Of a stretch of DNA of 64,000 nt, positions 40,215 to 48,715 are shown piece after piece. A program made the position numbers and the translations under genes. The notes under the pieces were generated by a model. That model made no database searches. It had not been told where the DNA came from and saw only the letters and a list, made by a program, of their open reading frames with translations. Origin of the DNA: Azospirillum fermentarium (GTDB lineage: Bacteria; Pseudomonadota; Alphaproteobacteria; Azospirillales; Azospirillaceae); assembly GCF_025961205.1 (NCBI RefSeq), contig NZ_JAOQNH010000003.1:888501-952500 (forward strand), in the 5' to 3' direction. Position 1 is the stretch's first letter. Each line of letters starts with the position of its first letter.

Positions 40215-41399
40215 ATGGTGATGATGGCCGAGGGGCTGGCCCAGGGGCTGGAAGCGCTGGCCGCGGACATGACCGCGTGGCGCCGCGACCTGCACGCCCA
40301 TCCCGAAACCGCGTTCGAGGAACAGCGCACCAGCGATTTCGTGGCCGGGAAGCTCGCGTCGTTCGGGCTGGAGGTTCACCGCGGGCTGGCCGGCACCGGC
40401 GTGGTGGCGGTGTTGCGCAACGGCGACGGCCCGGCGGTGGCGTTCCGCGCCGACATGGACGCGCTGCACATCGCGGAGGAAACCAACCTGCCCCACGCAT
40501 CGCGCCATCCGGGGCGGATGCACGCCTGCGGCCACGACGGCCACACCGCCATGCTGCTGGGGGCCGCCCGCTACCTGACCGAAACCCCCGTGTTCCAGGG
40601 CACCATCGTGTTCGTGTTCCAGCCGGCGGAAGAGAACGAGGGCGGCGGGCGCGTGATGGTGGAGGACGGGCTGTTCGACCGTTTCCCCGTGGATCAGGTG
40701 TTCGGGCTGCACAATTGGCCGGGGCTGCCGGTGGGCCGCATCGCGCTTCGCCCCGGCCCGATCATGGCGGCGTACGACGTGTTCGAGCTGACCCTGACCG
40801 GGCGCGGCACCCACGCCGCCATGCCCCATCTGGGCACCGACACCATCCTGGCCGGCACCCAGATCGTGAATGCCTGGCAGACCATCCCCAGCCGCAGCGT
40901 CCACCCGGTGGATTCCGCCGTGGTCAGCGTCACGCAATTCCACGCAGGCGATACGTGGAATGTGCTGCCCGCCACCGCCATTCTCCGCGGGACCGTGCGC
41001 ACCTTCCGCGCGGAAGTCCAGGACATGGTGGAGCGGCGCATGGGCGAACTGGCCCGCGCCATCGGCACCGGCTTTGGGGTGGAGGCGGATCTGCGCTACG
41101 AGCGCCGCTACCCCGCCACCGTCAACACCGCCGAATCCACCGATCTCGCCCGCCGGGCGGCCGCGCTGGTAGTGGGCGAATCCGGGCTGGATCTCGACCC
41201 CATGCCCAGCATGGGGGCCGAGGATTTCGCCTTCATGCTGCAAAAGCGGCCCGGCTGCTACATCTGGCTCGGTGCCGGACCGTCGGACGGGGGCCGCAAC
41301 CTGCACAGCCCCCATTATGACTTCAACGACGACATCCTCCCCATCGGGGTCAGCTATTGGGTGCGGCTGGCCCAGACGGTTCTTCCGCCGGCTGCATAG
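40215..41399 (+). CDS. M20-family amidohydrolase (aminoacylase/N-carbamoyl amino acid hydrolase type)
   Basis: The 394-residue protein is a zinc amidase of the hippurate hydrolase/aminoacylase group. It begins with a typical LAADMTAWRRDLHAHPETAFEE. Metal ligands lie in AFRADMDALHI (Asp), MHACGHDGHTAMLLGAARYL (His), FVFQPAEENEGGG (Glu-Glu) and LHSPHYDFNDD (His). A dimerisation domain with LTLTGRGTHAAMPHLGTD is inserted. ATG 40215 is chosen on its upstream GAAGGA; ATG 40221 is possible. With two ATC-hydrolase homologues downstream, it may release the free amino acid from an N-carbamoyl or N-acyl intermediate, but this is inferred. The 184-bp region before it shows only an imperfect pyrimidine-rich stretch. 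Confidence 0.9.
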   Translation: MVMMAEGLAQGLEALAADMTAWRRDLHAHPETAFEEQRTSDFVAGKLASFGLEVHRGLAGTGVVAVLRNGDGPAVAFRADMDALHIAEETNLPHASRHPGRMHACGHDGHTAMLLGAARYLTETPVFQGTIVFVFQPAEENEGGGRVMVEDGLFDRFPVDQVFGLHNWPGLPVGRIALRPGPIMAAYDVFELTLTGRGTHAAMPHLGTDTILAGTQIVNAWQTIPSRSVHPVDSAVVSVTQFHAGDTWNVLPATAILRGTVRTFRAEVQDMVERRMGELARAIGTGFGVEADLRYERRYPATVNTAESTDLARRAAALVVGESGLDLDPMPSMGAEDFAFMLQKRPGCYIWLGAGPSDGGRNLHSPHYDFNDDILPIGVSYWVRLAQTVLPPAA

Positions 41400-41407
41400 G
41401 GTTATTC

Positions 41408-41446
41408 CTGTACAAATTCCACGTACAACGGCGCGCCCTGTATAAA
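41408..41446 (+). promoter_or_regulatory. Possible promoter/operator before the FAD oxidoreductase
   Basis: Within an AT-rich island after the M20 gene, TGTACAA (41409) and GTACAA (41423) recur 14 bp apart, followed by TATAAA at 41441-41446, a plausible -10. The repeated GTACAA half-sites could bind a regulator. No good -35 is seen, so this is tentative. Confidence 0.35.
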
Positions 41447-41552
41447 TACGGATCTTTTTGCCGGATAAATTATGGGAATTGCGCAGCCTTTGTTTTTGCC
41501 CCATGATCCGGGCCGGATTTCACAGCCCGCAGCAGTGAGAGGCAAAGGCATC

Positions 41553-42887
41553 GTGGCACAGCAGACAGGCGCCGTTCCGGGGGGCAGCGTTCCGGGCCAG
41601 GGTGGTATCTGGCAACGCCCGGATTCCCTGTGGGAGGCGACGGCCCCGCCGCCGCCCGCCCTGCCGGTGCTCAATGGCGCCGTGGAAACGCCGCTGCTGG
41701 TGATCGGCGGCGGCTTCACCGGCCTGTCCGCCGCCCTGCACGCGGCGGAGGCCGGCACCCGCGCCGTGGTGCTGGAGGCGTCGGAGATCGGGCGCGGAGC
41801 GTCGGGCCGCAACAACGGGCAGGTGATCCCCACCCTGACCCGCCCCGACCCCGACGATCTGGTGGCCCGCTTCGGCGCGGATGCCGGCGAACGCTTCGTC
41901 GCCCTGGTCCGCGACAGTGCCGGCACCCTGTTCACCCTGATACGGCGGCTGGGCATCGACTGCGCCGCCGAACAGACCGGCTGGGTGCAGCCGGCCCACA
42001 CGCCGGGCCGCATCAAAATCTCCGAACGGCGGGTGACGCAGTGGGGCAGCCGCGGTGCGCCCGTGGAGCTGCTCGACCGCGCGGCGGTGTCGGAGATCCT
42101 GGGCACCGACGTCTATTACGGCGGCTGGATCAACCGCAGCGGCGGCCATATCAACCCGCTGGCGCTGGCCCGCGGGTTGGCGGCGCGGGCGGTGGACGCC
42201 GGGGCGTCGGTCTATGTCAATTCCCCCGCCCTGTCGGTGGAGCGCCGGGGCGACCGCTGGGTCGCCCGCACGCCCTGCGGCACGGTGACCGCCGATGCGC
42301 TGGTGCTGGGCACCAACGGCTACGCCGCGTCCATCTTCCCCGACATCCGCACCGAGGTGGTGCCGGTGCTCTCCTGGCAGATGGCGACCGCACCGCTGCC
42401 GGAGGCGCAACGCCGCACCGTGCTGCCGGGCCGCCCGGCCATGTCGGACACCCACGGCGACCTGCGCTTCATGCGCTACAGCGCCGACAACCGGCTGGTG
42501 ACCGGCGGCGGGCTGATCGTTCCCTACAACGGGGCGGAGCGGCTGAAACGCATCGTGGGGGCGAGGCTGGCGGCCATGTTCCCCGGCCTCGGCGGCATCA
42601 CCTTCGATTATGTGTGGAACGGGCGCATCGCCATGACCACCGATTATGTCCCCCGCGTCCACCGGCTGGCGCCCAACGCCTTCGCCTGGGCCGGGTGCAA
42701 CGGGCGCGGCGTGGCGCTGTCGGTGTCGCTGGGCCGCGAACTGGCCTATGCCGCACTGGGCCGCGACGTGACCGGTTTGGCCCTGCCCTTCAGCGATCCC
42801 ACTCCCCTGCCCTTCAACGGCCTGCTCCAGCGCATCGGGCCGTTGAAGCTTCTGCAGTACCGCTGGAACGACCGACGAGAGATATGA
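41553..42887 (+). CDS. FAD-dependent oxidoreductase (glycine/D-amino acid oxidase type)
   Basis: This 444-residue DAO-superfamily flavoenzyme probably oxidises an amine or amino acid. Residues 15-30 (WQRPDSLWEATAPPPP) precede the dinucleotide loop LLVIGGGFTGLSAALHAAEAG, then EIGRGASGRNNGQVIPTL and the C-terminal FAD contacts YVPRVHRLAPNAFAWAGCNG and RGVALSVSLGRELA. A GTG at 41553 preceded by GAGAGGCAAAGG is preferred. An in-frame ATG at 41472 would add 27 residues coded with poor third-position GC, unlike the gene. Its stop overlaps the next ATG (ATGA). It lies in the ATC-hydrolase/Liv transporter group. Confidence 0.85.
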   Translation: MAQQTGAVPGGSVPGQGGIWQRPDSLWEATAPPPPALPVLNGAVETPLLVIGGGFTGLSAALHAAEAGTRAVVLEASEIGRGASGRNNGQVIPTLTRPDPDDLVARFGADAGERFVALVRDSAGTLFTLIRRLGIDCAAEQTGWVQPAHTPGRIKISERRVTQWGSRGAPVELLDRAAVSEILGTDVYYGGWINRSGGHINPLALARGLAARAVDAGASVYVNSPALSVERRGDRWVARTPCGTVTADALVLGTNGYAASIFPDIRTEVVPVLSWQMATAPLPEAQRRTVLPGRPAMSDTHGDLRFMRYSADNRLVTGGGLIVPYNGAERLKRIVGARLAAMFPGLGGITFDYVWNGRIAMTTDYVPRVHRLAPNAFAWAGCNGRGVALSVSLGRELAYAALGRDVTGLALPFSDPTPLPFNGLLQRIGPLKLLQYRWNDRREI

Positions 42888-43384
42888 TGGCCGACACCCC
42901 CGATTACCCCACCCTGCTGCGCAACGCCTATGCCATGCGCGCCGCCTCCTACGCGCACATGTTCGACGTGCTGCGCGAACGCTACGGCACCGACACCGCG
43001 CTGGACATCGGGCGGGAAGCCACCCGCCGGCTGGGGGAAGCCATGGGCGTGAAATACGCCGCCCACGGCCCCGCCGACCTGACCGGCCTGTGCCATGCCT
43101 TCCTCGACGGCATTCCCAACCGCGATTCCATGTTCGCGCCGGAAATCACCCGCTGCGACGGCGAGGCGCTGGAAATCCATTTCCACCGCTGTCCGCTGAA
43201 GGAGGCGTGGCAGGCGCAAGGACGCTCCGAAGAAGATCTGGAGTTGCTGTGCCGCATGGCCGGCGCCATCGACGGCGGGCTGTTCGAAGCCGCCGGCTTC
43301 GTCTTTCAGGGTGAAACCTGGAAGCCGGGCGACGAGGGCTGTTGCCGGCTGAAGGTTCTGCCGGGGCCGAAGGCCGCCGGCTAA
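42884..43384 (+). CDS. ATC hydrolase-family protein 1 (L-2-amino-thiazoline-4-carboxylic acid hydrolase family)
   Basis: The 166-residue protein belongs to the ATC hydrolase family (PF14196), whose founding enzyme opens the thiazoline ring of L-ATC on the way to L-cysteine in Pseudomonas. Family blocks seen here are IHFHRCPLKEAWQAQGRSEED, CRMAGAIDGGLFEAAGFVF and the Cys-rich end GDEGCCRLKVLPG. It is translationally coupled to the FAD enzyme (ATGA) and 52 bp before the substrate-binding protein gene. A second, different family member lies at 48227. The actual substrate is unknown. Confidence 0.82.
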   Translation: MMADTPDYPTLLRNAYAMRAASYAHMFDVLRERYGTDTALDIGREATRRLGEAMGVKYAAHGPADLTGLCHAFLDGIPNRDSMFAPEITRCDGEALEIHFHRCPLKEAWQAQGRSEEDLELLCRMAGAIDGGLFEAAGFVFQGETWKPGDEGCCRLKVLPGPKAAG

Positions 43385-43436
43385 GCGCTTGACGCATTCC
43401 ACAAAAAACGACACGCGAAGACAGGGATCGAGAACC

Positions 43437-44546
43437 ATGAATCTGCGTCTGTCCGGCCTGCTGGCCGCCGCCGCGACCATCGGCCTTTCCGCCGCCGCCT
43501 TCGCCGACACGGTGAAGCTGGGCTATCAGCTTCCGCTGACCGGCGAGACCGCCCAGTACGGCCAGGATTTCCGCAAGGCCGCTGAAATCGCGCTGACCGA
43601 ATTCAACGGGTCGGGCAAGCCCTTCACCGTCGAGATCATCTTCGAAGACAGCCGTTCCGACGCCAAGGAAGGCACCACGATCGCCCGCAAGTTCGTGGAC
43701 AACAAGGAGATCGTCGGCGTTCTGGGCGATTTCACCTCGGGCGTGTCCATGGCCGCGGCCCAGGTCTACAAGGACGCGGGCCTGCCCCAGCTCTCCCAGA
43801 CCGCCTCGCACCCCGACTACACCAAGATTTCCAAGTACCAGTTCCGCAACATCGCTACCCAGGCGCAGGAAGGCCCCTACAACGCCAAGTGGATGCTGGC
43901 CAAGGGCTATAAGACCATCGCCGTCATCGCCGAACAGACCGACTGGGGCCAGTCGGTGGTGAGCGGCTTTTCCGAGGGCGTGAAGGCCGGCGGCGGCACC
44001 GTCGTGTTCTCCGAATTCTTCAACCGCGGCCTGAAGGATTACCGCTCGCTCATCAGCAAGCTGGAGCGCGCCAAGCCCGATGCCATCTACACCGGCTTCT
44101 TCTATGAGGACGGGGCGCAGTTCCTGAAGCAGGTCCAGCAGTTGGGCATCAAGACGCCGGTCTACTCCACCTCCGCCGCCTACAGCCCCAAGCTGTTGGA
44201 ACTGGCGGGCGATGCGGCGGAAGGGGTGCATCTGACCTCCAACTTCCTGCCCACCGACCCGTCGGCCGACGTGCAGCATTTCGTGACCGAGTGGAAGGCC
44301 AAGTCCGACGGCGCCGTGCCCGGTCAGTTCCCGGCCCAGGCGTACGACGCCGTGCGCATCATGCTGGCGGCGGTGGAAAAGGCCTATCCCAACCCGACCC
44401 GCGAAAAGGTGCGCGACGCGCTGGCCGAGACCAAGGATTTCCCCGGCGTGACCGGCAAGACCTCCTTCGGCCCCGACCGCGAGGCACAGAAGGAACTGGT
44501 CAAGGTGGAGGTCAAGGGCGGCGCCTTCGTGCCCGTGGCTGATTGA
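43437..44546 (+). CDS. Branched-chain amino acid-type ABC transporter substrate-binding protein
   Basis: The 369-residue periplasmic protein has a signal peptide (MNLRLSGLLAAAATIGLSAAAFA, cleaved after FA) and a LivJ/LivK-like fold. VKLGYQLPLTGETAQYGQDF is followed by EDSRSDAKEGTTIARKFVDN, VGVLGDFTSGVSMAAAQVY and GYKTIAVIAEQTDWGQSVVSG. It captures the ligand for LivHMGF encoded downstream. A ligand other than leucine is likely, because the operon encodes thiazoline-hydrolase-like and amidase enzymes. The ATG at 43437 starts the signal peptide. A 214-bp repeat element separates it from livH. Confidence 0.93.
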   Translation: MNLRLSGLLAAAATIGLSAAAFADTVKLGYQLPLTGETAQYGQDFRKAAEIALTEFNGSGKPFTVEIIFEDSRSDAKEGTTIARKFVDNKEIVGVLGDFTSGVSMAAAQVYKDAGLPQLSQTASHPDYTKISKYQFRNIATQAQEGPYNAKWMLAKGYKTIAVIAEQTDWGQSVVSGFSEGVKAGGGTVVFSEFFNRGLKDYRSLISKLERAKPDAIYTGFFYEDGAQFLKQVQQLGIKTPVYSTSAAYSPKLLELAGDAAEGVHLTSNFLPTDPSADVQHFVTEWKAKSDGAVPGQFPAQAYDAVRIMLAAVEKAYPNPTREKVRDALAETKDFPGVTGKTSFGPDREAQKELVKVEVKGGAFVPVAD

Positions 44547-44553
44547 TCCCCTC

Positions 44554-44767
44554 CTAGGGCAATCGCAGAGAGGACTTTATCTTCCCTATCAGGCATTATC
44601 GTCATTCCCGCGAAAGCGGGAATCCAGGTGTTGAGCCGCGGCAGCGGCGACATGAGTCTCTTGGCTCTCCAAAGTGTTGATGATGGAGATACCTTCTGGA
44701 TCCCAGCTTTTGCTGGGATGACGATAAACCTAAAGAAGATCATAAGCGGCATATGCGGTTGCCCTAG
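44554..44767. repeat. MITE-like palindromic repeat, copy 1, with outer inverted ends
   Basis: The inner element (44598-44725) has 30-bp terminal inverted repeats, ATCGTCAT-TCCCGCGAAAGC at the left and the near-complement ending GGGATGACGAT at the right. It shares its TIRs and the inner TGAGCCGC...CAGCGGC(G/A)ACATGA with 48993-49111. Here it is nested in a further inverted pair, CTAGGGCAATCGCA (44554) and TGCGGTTGCCCTAG (ending 44767). It carries no gene and lies between the binding-protein gene and livH. Confidence 0.8.
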
Positions 44768-44807
44768 CCCCCTTCCTGAACGCTGACAGGCCGGCAAAGA
44801 CCTCCCC

Positions 44808-45722
44808 ATGATTGATCCCTACTACCTCCAGCAGCTTGCCATCGGCTTATCGCTGGGCATGACCTATGCGCTGATGGCGATCGGCTTCACGCTGATCTTC
44901 GGCGTGCTGAACGTCGTCAACTTCGCCCATGGGGAGATCTACACCCTGGGGGCCTTTGCCGGTCTGGTGCTGATTTCCGCCGCGGCCCCGCCCGCCGCGG
45001 CGGTGATCTTCGCAGCCCTGGCCATCGGTGCGCTGGCCGGCTTCTCGCTGGAGCGGCTGGCCTTCAAGCCGTTCCGCCGCTTCACCGACGAGGCGTCGCT
45101 GAAATCGCGGGCCATGCGCGAATCCACCCTGCTGTCGTCGCTGGCCGTGTCCATCGTGGTGCGCGAGGGGCTGGAGATCGGGTTCGGGTCGCAGATGCAA
45201 TCCATCCCCTTCGCCTATCTCATCAACACTCCCGTACGGGTGGGTCCGGTCATTCTGGTGACCGGCGACTTCATCATCTTCGGCGTGGCGGCGGCCATGC
45301 TGGTGGGTTTGCAATACCTGCTGACCCGCACGCGCACCGGGCTGGCGATCCGCGCGGTGTCCAACAACCCGCTGGGCGCCAAGTACGTGGGCATCGACAC
45401 CGACCGCACCATCATCGTCACCTTTGTCGTGGGATCGATGATGGGGGCGGCGGCGGGGATCCTGACCGGGCTTTACTATGGCGCGGTGTTCCCGGCCATG
45501 GGCTTCATTCCCGGCATCAAGGCATTCGTCGCCATGGTGATGGGCGGGCTGTCGTCGATCCCCGGTGCGGTCATCTGCGCGCTGATCCTGGGCATCGCCG
45601 AGAGCATGGCGACCACCTTCGTGTCGTCGGGCTGGTCGGACATGGTGGCCTACGGCTTCCTGATCGTGACCCTGATCTTCTTCCCCAACGGATTGTTCGG
45701 AGCGCGCCGTGAACGGGTCTGA
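44808..45722 (+). CDS. livH: Branched-chain amino acid-type ABC transporter permease LivH
   Basis: LivH-type permease (304 aa) with about eight membrane helices. It starts YLQQLAIGLSLGMTYALMAIG, then the family motif FGVLNVVNFAHGEIYTLGAF, TRTRTGLAIRAVSNNPLGAKYVGID (cytoplasmic loop that contacts the ATPase) and GFIPGIKAFVAMVMGGLSSI. It pairs with LivM to form the pore. The gene overlaps livM by 14 bp. Confidence 0.95.
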   Translation: MIDPYYLQQLAIGLSLGMTYALMAIGFTLIFGVLNVVNFAHGEIYTLGAFAGLVLISAAAPPAAAVIFAALAIGALAGFSLERLAFKPFRRFTDEASLKSRAMRESTLLSSLAVSIVVREGLEIGFGSQMQSIPFAYLINTPVRVGPVILVTGDFIIFGVAAAMLVGLQYLLTRTRTGLAIRAVSNNPLGAKYVGIDTDRTIIVTFVVGSMMGAAAGILTGLYYGAVFPAMGFIPGIKAFVAMVMGGLSSIPGAVICALILGIAESMATTFVSSGWSDMVAYGFLIVTLIFFPNGLFGARRERV

Positions 45723-46737
45723 GCTTTTGCCGCTGCGGGGCGGGTGGAGCCGTCCGGTGCCGCTGCTGGCGGCACTCGTGGTGTTCGCGGTGCTGCCCTT
45801 GGTGCTGGCCGGGTTCGACCGCGGCTATCTCTACCAGATCGCCAACCTGTCGCTGATCTTCGTGCTGCTGTCGGCGTCCATGCATCTGGTGACCGGCGTG
45901 GCCGGGTTGCTGCATCTGGGGCACGCCGCCTTCTACGGGGTCGGCGCCTACACCGCGGCACTGCTGTCGTCCAAGCTCGGGCTGGGCTTCACCGCAACCT
46001 TGCCGCTGTCGGGGCTGACGGCGGCGTTGGTGGCCTTTCTGGTGGCACTGCCCACCATGCGGCTGGTCAGCATCTATTTCGCCGTCGCCACGCTCGCCAT
46101 CGGGCAGATGCTCTATCTGGTCATGCTGAACTGGGTCGAACTGACCAAGGGGCCGAACGGCATCATCGTGACCAAGGGGCTGGAACTGTTCGGATTCGGC
46201 CTGTCGGGGCGGCTCGCCACCTATTACACGGTGGCGGTGGTGGTGGCGTTGTGCGTGGTCGCCATCGGGCGGCTCAGCCATTCCTACTACGGCAACACGC
46301 TGCGCTCGATCCGCGAGGACGACCAGTGCGCCGACGCCATGGGCGTGCGCACCGTGCGGCTGAAGATGGAGGCGTTCACCCTGTCGGCCTTCTTCGCCGG
46401 GGTGGCGGGCAGCCTGTGGGCGCACATGACCGGCTACATCTCGCCCGGCGACTTCAAATTCTCCGAATCCATCCTGATCCTGGCCATGGTGGTGGTGGGC
46501 GGGCTGGGCAGCCTGCCCGGTGCGGTGATCGGCGCCCTGCTGCTGATCCTGCTGCCCGAGGGGCTGCGGGGCCTGGGGGATTTCCGCAACATCATGGTGG
46601 GGCTGGTGATGTTCCTGTCGATCCTGCTGCTGCCCAAGGGGCTGTTCGGCGAGGTGTCGGCGCTGGATTTCGCCCGCCGTCACTGGGGGGCCGCGTGGCG
46701 GCGCACCCGCGGGGGTGAGGGGATCGGCTGGCAATGA
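45709..46737 (+). CDS. livM: Branched-chain amino acid-type ABC transporter permease LivM
   Basis: LivM-type permease (342 aa), the second membrane subunit. It has eight to ten helices, with LSLIFVLLSASMHLVTGVAG, LLHLGHAAFYGVGAYTAALL, the coupling loop GNTLRSIREDDQCADAMGVR and KFSESILILAMVVVGGLGSL. It starts at a GTG inside the end of livH. The last 30 residues are a cytoplasmic basic tail. It overlaps livG by ATGA. Confidence 0.95.
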   Translation: MNGSELLPLRGGWSRPVPLLAALVVFAVLPLVLAGFDRGYLYQIANLSLIFVLLSASMHLVTGVAGLLHLGHAAFYGVGAYTAALLSSKLGLGFTATLPLSGLTAALVAFLVALPTMRLVSIYFAVATLAIGQMLYLVMLNWVELTKGPNGIIVTKGLELFGFGLSGRLATYYTVAVVVALCVVAIGRLSHSYYGNTLRSIREDDQCADAMGVRTVRLKMEAFTLSAFFAGVAGSLWAHMTGYISPGDFKFSESILILAMVVVGGLGSLPGAVIGALLLILLPEGLRGLGDFRNIMVGLVMFLSILLLPKGLFGEVSALDFARRHWGAAWRRTRGGEGIGWQ

Positions 46738-47504
46738 CCCATCTGCTTGAGATCAACCGCGTCAGCCGCCGGTTCGGCGGCGTGCTGGCGGTCAACGACG
46801 TGTCCGGCCATGTGGACGAGGGCGAACTGATCGGCCTGATCGGTCCCAACGGGGCGGGCAAGACCACGCTGTTCAACCTGATTTCCGGCTTCACGCCGCT
46901 GTCGGGGGGCACGGTCACCTTTGCCGGCGCCACCGTCAACGGGCTGAAGCCCAACCAGGTGGCGCGGCTCGGCATCAGCCGCACGTTCCAGAACCTGCGC
47001 GTCTTCCCCAACATGTCGGTGTTCGACAACGTGTCGGTGGGTGCGGCGGGCATGCGCCCACAGGGCGTGCTGGGCGCGCTGTTCGGCGGCCTCATCCCCG
47101 GCGGGTCGGCGCGGACCGACGACATCAGCCGCCGCACCTGGGACGCGCTGGACGCGGTGGGGCTGACCCATCTGGCCGGCGATCTGGCGGCAAACCTGCC
47201 CTATGGTCAGCGCAAATATCTGGAAATCGCCCGCGCGCTGGCCATGCAGCCGCGGTTCCTGATCCTGGACGAACCGGCGGCGGGGCTGAACGACACCGAA
47301 ACCCGCGCGCTCGCCGATTTCATCACGCGGCTGCACGGGCGGGGCCTGACCATCATGCTGGTGGAACACGACATGACGCTGGTGATGGGCATCTGCCAGC
47401 GCATCATGGTGCTGGCCTCGGGCCGCAAGATCGCCGACGGCACGCCCGACGCCATCCGCCGCGACCCGGCGGTTCTGGAAGCCTATCTGGGGGTGGACGC
47501 ATGA
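46734..47504 (+). CDS. livG: Branched-chain amino acid-type ABC transporter ATP-binding protein LivG
   Basis: LivG-type ATPase (256 aa). The Walker A is GPNGAGKTTLFNLISG near residue 40, the Q-loop FQNLRVFPNMSVFDNV, the signature LPYGQRKYLEIARAL, Walker B FLILDEPAAGLND and the His switch VEHDM. The insert between Q-loop and signature is typical of LivG. It overlaps livF by ATGA. Confidence 0.96.
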   Translation: MTHLLEINRVSRRFGGVLAVNDVSGHVDEGELIGLIGPNGAGKTTLFNLISGFTPLSGGTVTFAGATVNGLKPNQVARLGISRTFQNLRVFPNMSVFDNVSVGAAGMRPQGVLGALFGGLIPGGSARTDDISRRTWDALDAVGLTHLAGDLAANLPYGQRKYLEIARALAMQPRFLILDEPAAGLNDTETRALADFITRLHGRGLTIMLVEHDMTLVMGICQRIMVLASGRKIADGTPDAIRRDPAVLEAYLGVDA

Positions 47505-48208
47505 CGGCGTTGTTGAGTATCGAGGATCTCCACGTTGCCATGGGGCCGCAGGAGATCCTGCACGGCATCCGCCTGACGGTGGACGAGGGGGCGATCGTCG
47601 CCGTCCTCGGCTCCAACGGGGTGGGCAAGACCACGCTGATGCGGGCGGTGTCGGGCATCTACCGCCCGCGCAGCGGCTCCATCACCTTCCGCGGCACGCC
47701 CATCGCCGGGCTGCCGGCCCACCGCATCGTGAAACTGGGACTGTCACAGGCGCCCGAGGGACGCCAGATCTTTTCCAACATGAGCGTGCGGGAAAATCTG
47801 GTGCTGGGCGGCGGCGACGTCGGTCTGGGCGAGCTGGAGCGCATGCTGACCCTGTTCCCCGTGCTGGGCGAGCGGCTGAAGCAGAACGCCGGCTCGCTGT
47901 CGGGCGGCGAACAGCAGATGCTGTGCATCGCGCGCGCGCTGATGCGGCGCCCGTCGCTGTTGCTGCTGGATGAACCGTCGCTGGGTCTGGCGCCCATGGT
48001 GGTGGCGCAGATCTTCGATCTGGTGCAGCGTATCCGCGGCGAGGGGGTATCGATCCTGATCGTGGAGCAGAACGCGCGCGCCGCCCTGCGCATTGCCGAC
48101 CACGCCGCGGTGATGGAGGACGGGCGCATCGTCCTGAGCGGCCCCGCCGCGCAATTGCGCGACGACCCGCGCATCGCCGAAGCCTATCTCGGCGGCCACG
48201 CACATTGA
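47501..48208 (+). CDS. livF: Branched-chain amino acid-type ABC transporter ATP-binding protein LivF
   Basis: LivF-type ATPase (235 aa). Walker A is GSNGVGKTTLMRAVSG, followed by LGLSQAPEGRQIFSNMSVREN, the signature LSGGEQQMLCIARALM, Walker B SLLLLDEPSLGLAPMV and VEQNARAALRIADHAAVMEDG. With LivG it forms the ATPase heterodimer of the importer. An ATC-hydrolase homologue follows after 18 bp, apparently in the same transcript. Confidence 0.96.
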   Translation: MTALLSIEDLHVAMGPQEILHGIRLTVDEGAIVAVLGSNGVGKTTLMRAVSGIYRPRSGSITFRGTPIAGLPAHRIVKLGLSQAPEGRQIFSNMSVRENLVLGGGDVGLGELERMLTLFPVLGERLKQNAGSLSGGEQQMLCIARALMRRPSLLLLDEPSLGLAPMVVAQIFDLVQRIRGEGVSILIVEQNARAALRIADHAAVMEDGRIVLSGPAAQLRDDPRIAEAYLGGHAH

Positions 48209-48226
48209 GCATAAGGAGATCACGGA

Positions 48227-48715
48227 ATGACCGAAGCCATGGGCATTCTGGAACGCCGCCGGATCGAAGCGGAAATCCTGAAGCCGGTCTATGAGGAAAT
48301 GGCCGCCCGCCTGGGCGACGCCGCGGCGCAGGAGATTTTGGGTGCCGCCATCACCAAGGCCGCCCTGGCCGCCGCATCCTCCTTTGCCGCGTCGGAGCCG
48401 AACGGCACCAGCCTGCAAAGCTTCGCCGATCTTCAGCCCCTGTGGACCAAGGACGACGCGCTGCGCATCGACGTGAAGCGGCAGGACGCGACCCATTTCG
48501 ATTACGACGTCACCCGCTGCCGCTATGCCGAGATGTATCGGTCCATGGGGCTGGGGCACATCGGGCACCTGCTGTCGTGCAACCGCGATGCCGCCTTCTG
48601 CACCGGCTACGACCCGCGCATCACCATGGAACGCACCCAGACCATCATGGAAGGGGCCGAGCACTGCGACTTCCGCTACACCTTCGATCCGGCGGCGGAC
48701 AAGGACGCGGGGTGA
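48227..48715 (+). CDS. ATC hydrolase-family protein 2 (L-2-amino-thiazoline-4-carboxylic acid hydrolase)
   Basis: The 162-residue protein is closer to the classical ATC hydrolases than copy 1. An N-terminal helical half (MGILERRRIEAEILKPVYEE and AAAQEILGAAITKAALAAA) is followed by the conserved core VTRCRYAEMYRSMGLGHIG, LSCNRDAAFCTGYDPRITME and RTQTIMEGAEHCDFRY, which holds the invariant Cys and Arg residues. It starts after an AAGGAG ribosome site, 18 bp after livF, and ends the transporter operon. Its 3' end overlaps the convergent antitoxin-like gene by 40 bp. Confidence 0.88.
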   Translation: MTEAMGILERRRIEAEILKPVYEEMAARLGDAAAQEILGAAITKAALAAASSFAASEPNGTSLQSFADLQPLWTKDDALRIDVKRQDATHFDYDVTRCRYAEMYRSMGLGHIGHLLSCNRDAAFCTGYDPRITMERTQTIMEGAEHCDFRYTFDPAADKDAG

